NCBI RefSeq assembly: GCF_014904795.1
Contig: NZ_JACZFS010000036.1
Coordinates: 105,585 to 169,584 of the forward strand
Origin: Nisaea nitritireducens
Lineage (GTDB): Bacteria; Pseudomonadota; Alphaproteobacteria; Thalassobaculales; Thalassobaculaceae
Length of the DNA stretch: 64,000 nucleotides
Direction of reading: 5' to 3'
Both the position numbers and the translations under genes were made by a program. Positions 57,068 to 64,000 of the stretch are shown here, piece after piece. The notes beneath the pieces are model-generated. The model was not told where the DNA came from. It was given only the letters and a program-made list of their open reading frames with translations, and ran no database searches. The number at the start of each line of letters is the position of its first letter. Position 1 is the first letter of the stretch.

Positions 57068-58594
57068 ATGGTTGCGCGGGTTCGGACAGTGGCGTTTCAG
57101 GGGGTCGATACACTCGATATCGATGTCCAGGTGCATATGGGTAACGGGCTTCCGGCCTTTTCCATCGTCGGGCTCCCGGCCAAGGCCGTGGATGAGAGCA
57201 AGGACAGGGTAAGAGCGGCGCTGAGTGCGCTTGGCCTTGCCCTGCCGCCGCAGCGCATCACCGTCAATCTCGCCCCGGCCGATGTCATCAAGGAAGGCAG
57301 TCACTACGACCTGCCGATCGCCGTCGGGATCCTGGTCCAGATGGGCGTCCTTCCGGCGGAGGAAATCGCCGGGTATCTGGTGCTTGGAGAGCTGGCACTG
57401 GATGGGCAATTGACGGAAGTCTCCGGGATACTGCCTGCAGCGCTCGGGGCGGTTTCTCGCGGCGTCGGTATCATCTGCCCGGAAAAGGTCGGCCCGGAAG
57501 CCGCCTGGGCCGGGGATCTGGACGTGCTGGCGCCGCGGACGCTGCTTTCGCTGATCAACCATTTCAAAGGCAGCCAGGTTCTGACACCGCCCGAGCCCGC
57601 CGGCTCCGAAGAGCCGGGCTATTTCCCCGATCTTGCGGATGTGAAAGGCCAGGAAAGCGCCAAGCGGGCGCTCGAGATAGCAGCAGCCGGGGGGCATAAC
57701 CTGCTGATGACCGGACCGCCCGGTGCCGGCAAATCCATGCTGGCGGCTCGCCTTCCCGGGCTTCTGCCGCCGCTCGATGCGCGGGAGGCGCTGGAGGTCA
57801 GCATGGTGCGCAGCGTTGCGGGCGACCTGAAGGGCGGCCGGATATCGCGCGCGCGGCCCTACCGGGACCCACACCATTCCAGCAGCATTCCGGCGCTTGT
57901 TGGCGGCGGCCTGAAGGCCCGGCCGGGGGAGGTTTCGCTGGCCCATTGCGGGGTGCTGTTTCTGGACGAGCTGGCCGAGTTCCCGCGCACGGTCCTGGAC
58001 TCGCTGCGGCAATCGATCGAGACCGGGCAGGCGGTGGTCAGCCGGGCCAACCACCGGGTCACCTATCCGGCCCGTTTCCAGCTCATTGCGGCAATGAACC
58101 CCTGCCGGTGCGGGTATCTCTCCGATGCGGCGCAGGCTTGTGGCCGGGCGCCGAAATGCGGGCTCGACTATCAGGCGCGTCTATCCGGTCCGCTGCTCGA
58201 CAGGTTCGATCTTCGCATCGATATCGAACCGGTATCGGTCCGGGAGCTGGGTCAGCCCCTTGATACCGAGCGGTCGGAAAAGGTGGCGGCCCGGGTGGCT
58301 GCCGCCCGCCGCCTCCAGCACCGCCGGTTCGAGAGTGTTGCAGAGGGAACCTCCGGCCGGGTCAATGCGGATCTTGGCGGCAAGCTGCTGGAGGAGCACG
58401 CCCGGCCCGATCCGCCGGGGCAGGCGCTGATGGAAGAGGCGGCGTCCCGCCTTTCGCTCTCGGCGCGCGGGTATCACCGTATTCTTCGGGTGGCCCGGAC
58501 CATCGCCGACCTGGAGCAGTCGGAACCAGTCAGGCGGCACCATGTTGCGGAGGCTTTGGCCTACAGGGGGCTGGTTCTGAAAAAAGCAGCCTGA
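57068..58594 (+). CDS. YifB/ComM-family Mg-chelatase-like AAA+ ATPase
   Basis: A 508-residue protein. The N-terminal Lon-protease-like domain has VDIQVHMGNGLPAFSIVGLPAKAVDESKDRVRAAL. The AAA+ core has Walker A LLMTGPPGAGKSMLAARLPGLLP, Walker B GVLFLDELAEFP and the arginine-rich C-terminal part AMNPCRCGYLSD. ComM of this family is a branch-migration helicase that aids integration of transformed DNA. The GHxxLxxGxPG pattern and length fit YifB. Confidence 0.94.
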   Translation: MVARVRTVAFQGVDTLDIDVQVHMGNGLPAFSIVGLPAKAVDESKDRVRAALSALGLALPPQRITVNLAPADVIKEGSHYDLPIAVGILVQMGVLPAEEIAGYLVLGELALDGQLTEVSGILPAALGAVSRGVGIICPEKVGPEAAWAGDLDVLAPRTLLSLINHFKGSQVLTPPEPAGSEEPGYFPDLADVKGQESAKRALEIAAAGGHNLLMTGPPGAGKSMLAARLPGLLPPLDAREALEVSMVRSVAGDLKGGRISRARPYRDPHHSSSIPALVGGGLKARPGEVSLAHCGVLFLDELAEFPRTVLDSLRQSIETGQAVVSRANHRVTYPARFQLIAAMNPCRCGYLSDAAQACGRAPKCGLDYQARLSGPLLDRFDLRIDIEPVSVRELGQPLDTERSEKVAARVAAARRLQHRRFESVAEGTSGRVNADLGGKLLEEHARPDPPGQALMEEAASRLSLSARGYHRILRVARTIADLEQSEPVRRHHVAEALAYRGLVLKKAA

Positions 58595-58669
58595 GGCGCA
58601 TATAATTCTACTCAAACGAGTGAATAATATGATATTCGATCGCATCGATAACCATCGGTGCGATTGTTC

Positions 58670-59494
58670 ATGTTCGCTCGAAATACAAGCAGGCTCCGCC
58701 TTCTTGCTCCTGTTCTGCTGTTTGTCCTGTTCCTGCCGCCGGTCCGTGCGGAGCCTCTGGATACCAACTGCTTCCAGCAATGCCCGGTCGCAAAGACGGA
58801 TAACCGGGTGCTGATCAGGACCAGCCATACGCTCTCCAACAATGCCGAGACGAAGTTCGCCGATTGGGTTGCCTATGACGTTGTTCCGGCAGGGATCGGA
58901 AAGTCCCAACGCCGGGTCTGGCGTCCCGATCCCATGCTGCCGCCGGATGAATCGCTGGAGCCGGCGGACTATAAGGGCGCGCACAAGGCGCTGAAAACGG
59001 ACCGGGGGCATCAGGCGCCGCTTGCCAGCTTCACGGGGGCGCCGGGCTGGAAGGCGACAAACACTCTCTCGAATATCACGCCGCAGAAAAGCGCTCTCAA
59101 CCAGGGACCGTGGAAGAGGCTCGAGGGCGCTGTCCGGAAACTGGCAAAGTCCAGGGCCGGACATGTTCATGTCATTACAGGGCCGCTCTACGAGCGCGAT
59201 ATGCCGCCGCTTCCGCAAGCGGACGAGGCGCATCGCGTGCCGAGCGGTTACTGGAAAATCATCTCCCTGTTGCGCGGGGATGAGCTTGAGGTCGCGGGGT
59301 TCGTGCTGGATCAGGAAACGCCGCGAAAAGCCGATTTCTGCGACAAGGCCTATAAGGTTTCCGTTGCTGAAATTGCCTTGCGGTCCGGCCTGACGTTTGC
59401 CCCGGGCCTGGTAAGCAGTCCGGTCAAAACGCTGCGGGCGCGCCTCGGTTGCGCGGCGATCATCTCGTCGTCCGAGGCGGCGCCGCGCAGTTGA
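58670..59494 (+). CDS. Secreted DNA/RNA non-specific endonuclease
   Basis: A protein of about 274 residues with a signal peptide (LLAPVLLFVLFLPPVRA, cut before EPLDTN). The catalytic DRGH box lies in LKTDRGHQAPLASF (about residues 110-113), followed by TNTLSNITPQKSALNQGPW, where the conserved Asn coordinates the metal. It is a beta-beta-alpha-metal nuclease of the NUC1 type, likely acting outside the cytoplasm. ATG 58670 is used; GTG 58658 is an alternative. Shine-Dalgarno support is weak. It follows the YifB gene by 75 bp. Confidence 0.9.
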   Translation: MFARNTSRLRLLAPVLLFVLFLPPVRAEPLDTNCFQQCPVAKTDNRVLIRTSHTLSNNAETKFADWVAYDVVPAGIGKSQRRVWRPDPMLPPDESLEPADYKGAHKALKTDRGHQAPLASFTGAPGWKATNTLSNITPQKSALNQGPWKRLEGAVRKLAKSRAGHVHVITGPLYERDMPPLPQADEAHRVPSGYWKIISLLRGDELEVAGFVLDQETPRKADFCDKAYKVSVAEIALRSGLTFAPGLVSSPVKTLRARLGCAAIISSSEAAPRS

Positions 59495-59498
59495 GGGT

Positions 59499-60437
59499 TC
59501 AGCGTTTGGACTCGATGGCGTCCCAGAGTTCCGCCTCGATGGAACGGCCCTCGAAACGGCCGAGTTCCTGCAGGCCGGTCGGCGAGGTCACGTTGATTTC
59601 CGTCAGATAGTCGCCGATCACATCAATGCCGACGAAGATCAGTCCCTTCTCGGCGAGGGTAGGGCCGATGATCTCGCAGATTTCCTCGTCGCGCTTGGTC
59701 AGACCGACCTTTTCCGCCCGCCCGCCGACATGCATGTTGGAGCGCGCCTCGCCAGCGGCCGGTATCCGGTTGATGGCGCCGACCGGCTTGCCGTCAATCA
59801 GGATCACCCGCTTGTCGCCCTGCCGCACTTCCGGCAGGTAACGCTGCACGATCACCGGCTCGCGATACATTTCAGTGAACAGCTCCAGCAGCGAGTTCAG
59901 GTTCTCGTCGCCAGGCTTCAGGTGGAACACGCCAGCGCCGCCATTGCCGAACAACGGCTTGACGATGATGTCCTCATGCTCGGCCCGGAACTCCAGGATG
60001 CGCTCCCGGTCATTGGTGATCAGGGTCGGCGGCATGACATTGTCGAAATGTGTGACGAAGAGCTTTTCCGGCGCGTTCCGCACATGCACGGGGTCGTTCA
60101 CCACCAGAGTTTTCGGGTGGATGTGTTCCAGAATATGGGTCGCGGTGATGTAGGACATGTCGAAGGGCGGGTCCTGGCGCATCAGAACCACGTCCATCTG
60201 GGAGAGGTCGATCAGCTCGGGCGCGCCCAGCGTGAAGTGGTTGCCAACTTCGCGGCGCACGTCGAGGGCCCTTACCCGGGCTAGCACCTTGCGGTCCTGG
60301 AAGCTGAGGTCCTTCGGCTGATAATGATACAGCGTGTGCCCGCGCCGCTTTGCTTCCAGCGCCATGGCGAAGCTGCTGTCGCCGTTGATGTCGATATGTT
60401 CGATGGGATCCATCTGAATGGCGACGCCGAGACCCAT
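59499..60437 (-). CDS. gshB: Glutathione synthetase
   Basis: A 312-residue ATP-grasp ligase. [31 protein letters not shown] is the N-terminal signature; [20 protein letters not shown] and [18 protein letters not shown] line the ATP site, and [14 protein letters not shown] completes it. It joins gamma-glutamylcysteine and glycine. GGAGG precedes the ATG. It converges with the nuclease gene (4 bp between stops). Confidence 0.97.
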   Translation of the reverse strand: MGLGVAIQMDPIEHIDINGDSSFAMALEAKRRGHTLYHYQPKDLSFQDRKVLARVRALDVRREVGNHFTLGAPELIDLSQMDVVLMRQDPPFDMSYITATHILEHIHPKTLVVNDPVHVRNAPEKLFVTHFDNVMPPTLITNDRERILEFRAEHEDIIVKPLFGNGGAGVFHLKPGDENLNSLLELFTEMYREPVIVQRYLPEVRQGDKRVILIDGKPVGAINRIPAAGEARSNMHVGGRAEKVGLTKRDEEICEIIGPTLAEKGLIFVGIDVIGDYLTEINVTSPTGLQELGRFEGRSIEAELWDAIESKR

Positions 60438-60519
60438 AGCTTCCTCCGTCAGGTAAGCGCATTTTTACGAGCCGCGACTATGTGGTGATCCGGCATGCCG
60501 GATCAACCGGATTTCCGGC

Positions 60520-61341
60520 TCAGTTCAATTGACTTTCAAGAACTTGAAGAACCCGCGTGACATCGACGCGCTCTGGCTCGCGGATGCCGTCCCGGGTCAG
60601 GAAGTCCCGCAGGCAGTCGATGGCCGCCCGGCGTTCCCCCTTGCGGGCCAACAGCAGACCCTCTTCGCGAAGCAGGCCGGGGATGCCGGGCGCGAGTAGC
60701 CGCATGTCCCGGACGACTTGCAGGGCGGGCTCCAGTTTGCCGTCGCGGATCAGGCGCAACTTTATATTGTTTTGTAATCGCAATAAAATATCGAGATCAC
60801 TGACATCGCTGTAGTGAGCCTGGGTGAGTTCGGCACTTGGCCCCTGGAACTGGGCGAGCAGATCGCGCAGGGCACGGGCATCCAGGCTGACGCCGCCATT
60901 GAACGGGTCGACGATGGCACGTCCGCCATCCCATTGCAGGCGGATCAGGAAATGGTTCGGGAAATTCAGACCGCAGGCTTCGAGGCCGAGTGCGCGGGCC
61001 GTCACGATATTGAGGATGCCGAGGGCAACCGGCAGACCCTTCCGCCGGTCGATTACCCGGATCAGATTCGCATTTTGCGGGTCGTCGTAGGTTTTCTGAT
61101 CACCTTCATAGGCAAATTCGCCAGCGATGGCCTGACGCAGGGCGGCGTCCGGAGTCTCTGCAGTCGATTTCATCGCGGTCGTGACAATGGAAGCGAGATG
61201 GTCCCGGTATGGGGCCAGCGGCACACCAGGACAGTCCAGCGAGGCGAGCAGCAGGGCCGCTTCGCCGAGATCGCCGTCCGTTAGGTCAGATTGGCCGAAA
61301 CCTGCGAGGGTGGCGCGGATGGAATCCAGGTCTGGGTCCAT
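60520..61341 (-). CDS. SirB1-family transglutaminase-like/TPR protein
   Basis: A 273-residue protein with a transglutaminase-like core: NANLIRVIDRRKGLPVALGILNIVTARALG, GLNFPNHFLIRL and IVDPFNGGVSL. The usual catalytic Cys is replaced around KGLPVALG, as is common in SirB1 proteins. A TPR-like C-terminus follows (ALQVVRDMRLLAPGIPGLLREEGLLLARKG). The function is unknown. It is 3 bp from the BON gene on the same strand. Confidence 0.88.
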   Translation of the reverse strand: MDPDLDSIRATLAGFGQSDLTDGDLGEAALLLASLDCPGVPLAPYRDHLASIVTTAMKSTAETPDAALRQAIAGEFAYEGDQKTYDDPQNANLIRVIDRRKGLPVALGILNIVTARALGLEACGLNFPNHFLIRLQWDGGRAIVDPFNGGVSLDARALRDLLAQFQGPSAELTQAHYSDVSDLDILLRLQNNIKLRLIRDGKLEPALQVVRDMRLLAPGIPGLLREEGLLLARKGERRAAIDCLRDFLTRDGIREPERVDVTRVLQVLESQLN

Positions 61342-61344
61342 GAT

Positions 61345-61935
61345 TTACGGGGCGCCGCGGATGCGCACATAGCTGACGACATTGCGGACATATTTAAGAT
61401 TGCGCGCATGATTGATGACGCGCTGCTGTTCCGCATTATCCTGGGCGGTTCCGAAGATATAGACGGTGCCGTTGACCGTATCGATGTCGTAGTTGATCGA
61501 CTGGATCGAGCCATCGAACAGAAGCTGGGCTTCAAGCTGGGTTTCGATCCAGGTGTCGCGGGCCTTGTCGATGATGTCGGAATTGTCGACGACCTGAATT
61601 TCGTTAATCACCTCTCGGACAGTATCGGCCTTCCAGGCAAGCCGTGCAGCCTCGATCCGGTCTTCCGGTTTCTCCACCGAGCCGGTCAGCAGCACACGCC
61701 CGTCCTTGACGGAAATTCCGACTGCGGAAAACAGATCGACATTGCTCTGGAACAGATAGTGGTTGATCTCCGTACTGAGGGCGATGTCACTGGCGGTGCC
61801 CTCAAGGCCGCGCTCCGTCTGGCCGGCGGTGCCGGCGGCCGCACCAGCTCCGATCGCAGCGCCGATCGGCGTGCAGGCGCCAAGGCCGAGTGGGGAGAGC
61901 AGGAGAAGCAGGACGAAAACGAGGCGGTTTGGCAT
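61345..61935 (-). CDS. Dual-BON-domain lipoprotein (DolP/YraP-like)
   Basis: A 196-residue protein with signal peptide and lipobox LGAC, then two BON domains: NHYLFQSNVDLFSAVGISVKDGRVLLTGSVEKPEDR and SINYDIDTVNGTVYIFGTAQD. Outer-membrane DolP of E. coli has the same plan and supports envelope integrity. It lies next to yraN, as yraP does in the E. coli rsmI-lpoA-yraN-diaA-yraP cluster. Confidence 0.9.
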   Translation of the reverse strand: MPNRLVFVLLLLLSPLGLGACTPIGAAIGAGAAAGTAGQTERGLEGTASDIALSTEINHYLFQSNVDLFSAVGISVKDGRVLLTGSVEKPEDRIEAARLAWKADTVREVINEIQVVDNSDIIDKARDTWIETQLEAQLLFDGSIQSINYDIDTVNGTVYIFGTAQDNAEQQRVINHARNLKYVRNVVSYVRIRGAP

Positions 61936-61944
61936 CGGGTCACT

Positions 61945-62346
61945 CTATCGGTTGGGATCGACGGTCCAAGCATTCTGAATATGGCGAGGAATGCGCCAGT
62001 GTGCCACTGCGAAGAGGTCAAATCTAAGGCAATGGTTTGCGAGCCGGCTATCTCCGTGCTGGACCCACAGAGCGGCGCGTTCGAGACGCCGCCGTTGCGA
62101 TATCGAAACGGCATCGAGCGCGGCCGCTTCTGTTGGCCGTGCCTTCACCTCGATGATGGCAAGGACGCGGCCCCGCTCGGCGAGAATATCGATTTCTCCG
62201 ACCTTCGTGCGCAAGCGGCTCGCCAGCACCCTGTAACCTTTCAGGCGGAGGATCAGACGGCAGGCCCATTCGGCCAAGGCACCGTAGCGGAGGGCGCGGC
62301 GTTTGCGTTCCCTTTGGGTGCCCGGCTTTCCGCTCAGGCGGAACAT
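61945..62346 (-). CDS. yraN: YraN-family (UPF0102) putative endonuclease-fold protein
   Basis: A 133-residue protein with GALAEWACRLILRLKGYRVLASRLRTKVGEIDILAERGRVLAIIEVKAR, the UPF0102 signature, which resembles the PD-(D/E)XK nuclease fold (EIDI and EVK). Its cellular role is unresolved. The start ATG overlaps the rsmI stop (TGATG), indicating coupling. Confidence 0.92.
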   Translation of the reverse strand: MFRLSGKPGTQRERKRRALRYGALAEWACRLILRLKGYRVLASRLRTKVGEIDILAERGRVLAIIEVKARPTEAAALDAVSISQRRRLERAALWVQHGDSRLANHCLRFDLFAVAHWRIPRHIQNAWTVDPNR

Positions 62347-63248
62347 CACCCGGCCTCGTCCTTCAGTTGCACGGCACGGTCATAGAGTGTCTTGCGGGGC
62401 AACCCGGTCTTCGCGGCGATTTCCTTTGCCGCATCCTTGACCTTCAGGCGGGTGAGGGCCTCCGTGAGCATGTCGTCCAGCTCTGCTTCGCCGATTTCGT
62501 CGCGTTGCTCCGGAGGGCCGAAAAGCAGCACCGCTTCGCCCTTCGGCGGCTCGGTTTCCGCATAATGGCGGGCAAGATCGTCAAGGCGGCCACGGTTCAC
62601 ATCCTCGAACCGCTTTGTCAGCTCCCGTGCGACGGCCATGTCCCGGGGGCCGAGGATTTCAGCCGCTACAGCCAGGGATTCGGCCAGCCGGCGCGGCGCT
62701 TCGAAGAAGATCAGCGTGGCGCGCAGTCCGGATACCTCTTCCAGAATACGGCGACGTTCGCCCTGCTTGGTCGGCAGGAAGCCGCCGAAGAAGAACCGGT
62801 CGGTCGGCAGCCCGGAGATGGAGAGGGCAACAATCGGTGCCGCTGGCCCGGGTACCGACGTTACCGGCGTTCCCTGGGCGGCGGCCTCGCGTACCAATTT
62901 GTAACCGGGATCGGAAATGGTCGGCGTTCCGGCATCGGTCACCAGAGCGATGCTTTTGCCTTCGGCGAGCAGGCGCAGCAGCTCGGGGCGGCTGCGCTCC
63001 GCGTTGTGGTCCTGATAGGCGAGGGTGCGGGCCTTGATGGCGAAACGCTGCAGCAGGCGTCCGGTAAGCCGGGTATCCTCGCAGGCGACAATGTCGGCCG
63101 CGGCCAGGGTTTGCAGTGCCCGGCGCGATATGTCGCCGAGATTTCCGATTGGTGTGGCAACCAGAATCAACCCCTCGACAGGGCGCCCCGGGGTCTCCGC
63201 AAGCTGCTCATTCTCCGGCTCAGGCCCAAGGCTCATATCAGGGTTCAT
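62346..63248 (-). CDS. rsmI: 16S rRNA (cytidine-1402-2'-O)-methyltransferase
   Basis: A protein of about 300 residues (336 if the first ATG at 63356 is used). ILVATPIGNLGDISRRAL is the N-terminal signature, with ACEDTRLTGRLL, SLVTDAGTPTISDPGYKLVR and FFGGFLPTKQGERR following, all RsmI. It methylates the ribose of C1402 in 16S rRNA. ATG 63248 lies nearer the conserved core, but neither start has a strong Shine-Dalgarno, so the start is undecided. It diverges from the LpoA-like gene. Confidence 0.93.
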   Translation of the reverse strand: MNPDMSLGPEPENEQLAETPGRPVEGLILVATPIGNLGDISRRALQTLAAADIVACEDTRLTGRLLQRFAIKARTLAYQDHNAERSRPELLRLLAEGKSIALVTDAGTPTISDPGYKLVREAAAQGTPVTSVPGPAAPIVALSISGLPTDRFFFGGFLPTKQGERRRILEEVSGLRATLIFFEAPRRLAESLAVAAEILGPRDMAVARELTKRFEDVNRGRLDDLARHYAETEPPKGEAVLLFGPPEQRDEIGEAELDDMLTEALTRLKVKDAAKEIAAKTGLPRKTLYDRAVQLKDEAG

Positions 63249-63391
63249 GGCGGAGGTCACAATGGTGCCATTTTGCAGCGGTTTACTCTCGTCGCCGGCT
63301 TGATTAGCCTTTGGCGCCAAAGAGCGGGAGGAGATCTGAGGTGTACGAGTCTTCATACCGTACCGAAAGTGACTGGAGCGACAGTCGAGTT

Positions 63392-64000
63392 ATGGGAGGA
63401 ACCGGGCGGTTTCTCCAAGCCCTTTTCGCCAACGCGGGTGGGGCTGCCCGACTTTGTCTGCTTTTGGGCCTGCTTCTGGTCTGCGTCGCATTGACGGCTT
63501 GCCAGACACCGAATCCCTTGGCGGGCCTCGGTCGTCAATCCGGCACTGTGCCCGCTCCGACAGCGGAGCCGCAACCCATCAACCCGCCGTCAGGTGCGGT
63601 AAGCACGGGGGCTGAAGCAACCGGTTCCGGCAAGACGCTTGTGGTTCCCGAGACCGAGCTGTCGCTCGAGACTCCCGCCGCGCCATTGCAGCTGGTTGAA
63701 CCGGAAGGAACGGCTGTTGGCGTTGCCATGCTGCTGCCGTTGAGCGGTGCCCGCGCCTCGGTCGGGCAGAGCATGCTCGACGCCGCGCAGATGGCGGTGT
63801 TCGACATTGCCGGCGAAGATTTCAACCTGATGGTCTACGACACGCAAGGCACGCCGGAAGGCGCGGAAGACGCGGCCAAGCTCGCCGTGGCGGATGGGGC
63901 GCGGATTGTACTTGGCCCGCTATACGGACGTTCCGCCGCCGCGATCCGGCCGATTGTGGCGGCTGCCGGGGTCAATGCCGTTGCCTTTTCCAATGATCGG
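63392..64000 (+). CDS. LpoA-like penicillin-binding protein activator (5' part)
   Basis: The first 203 codons of a gene cut by the window end. The lipoprotein signal ends in LTAC, followed by a Pro/Thr-rich linker, then the periplasmic-binding-protein fold VGVAMLLPLSGARASVGQSMLDAAQMAVFD and ARIVLGPLYGRSAAAIRPI. These match the Peripla_BP_6-like domain of LpoA/YraM. In E. coli LpoA activates PBP1a and its gene lies beside rsmI and yraN, as here. ATG 63392 is chosen for its signal peptide. Confidence 0.88.
   Translation, partial: MGGTGRFLQALFANAGGAARLCLLLGLLLVCVALTACQTPNPLAGLGRQSGTVPAPTAEPQPINPPSGAVSTGAEATGSGKTLVVPETELSLETPAAPLQLVEPEGTAVGVAMLLPLSGARASVGQSMLDAAQMAVFDIAGEDFNLMVYDTQGTPEGAEDAAKLAVADGARIVLGPLYGRSAAAIRPIVAAAGVNAVAFSNDR

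Overview
This is a contiguous stretch of a GC-rich alphaproteobacterial chromosome, most likely from Rhodospirillales in the broad sense. The basis is gene content and order: the hemE / DUF299 (PPSR) / maf / coaE / dnaQ / secB block, the mnmE-mnmG-rsmG-parA-parB block facing leuS-lptE-holA, a DUF3576 lipoprotein, a PodJ-type polarity protein and an alphaproteobacterial HemJ. Genus cannot be fixed from sequence reading alone. No phage, transposon, CRISPR array or rRNA operon was seen. One tRNA gene (Gln, TTG) is present. Layout, 0-19.6 kb: the tail of ETF-ubiquinone oxidoreductase, a TPR lipoprotein and ispE converge on three minus-strand genes that share a PodJ-type N-terminal motif. Then follow tRNA-Gln, a methyltransferase / metallo-beta-lactamase pair, an orphan OmpR-type regulator, a DUF427 / hydrolase pair, a RibA-type GTP cyclohydrolase II with a degenerate RibB-like half, an L,D-transpeptidase-like enzyme and yggS. 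A minus-strand cluster of a JmjC (RoxA-like) oxygenase and two sulfotransferases comes next, then a porin with a clear intrinsic terminator. Layout, 19.6-41.7 kb, the replication-origin neighbourhood: DUF3576, leuS, lptE and holA converge on parB-parA-rsmG-mnmG-mnmE. Three parS palindromes lie at 27.1, 29.1 and 32.7 kb, two of them inside coding sequence. A plus-strand four-gene insert (thioredoxin-fold YyaL-like, ogt, dienelactone hydrolase, quinone reductase) separates mnmE from rho-hemJ-hemE. Between hemE and the PPSR gene is a gap of about 400 bp with an AT-rich stretch, an inverted pair of DnaA-box-like 9-mers and further near-matches. This is the position of oriC in Caulobacter, so I call it the probable chromosome origin. 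From there ppsR, maf, coaE and dnaQ run rightward to secB. Layout, 41.7-64 kb: envelope genes (histidine phosphatase, fxsA, Tim44-like, mltA), the lactate-oxidation set lutABC, Smr and XRE genes, hslVU diverging from a histidine operon (hisB-hisH-GNAT-hisA-hisF-hisE, then a HIT protein), a second DUF427 gene, an AT-rich gap before a pentapeptide-repeat protein, a YifB/ComM AAA+ protein, a secreted DRGH nuclease, gshB, a SirB1-type protein, and a BON-lipoprotein / yraN / rsmI group diverging from an LpoA-like lipoprotein cut by the window end. Most of the window is housekeeping. The parts that reward a second look are the origin/parS architecture, the PodJ-motif gene triplet, the oxygenase-sulfotransferase cluster, and the pentapeptide protein behind its AT-rich upstream region.
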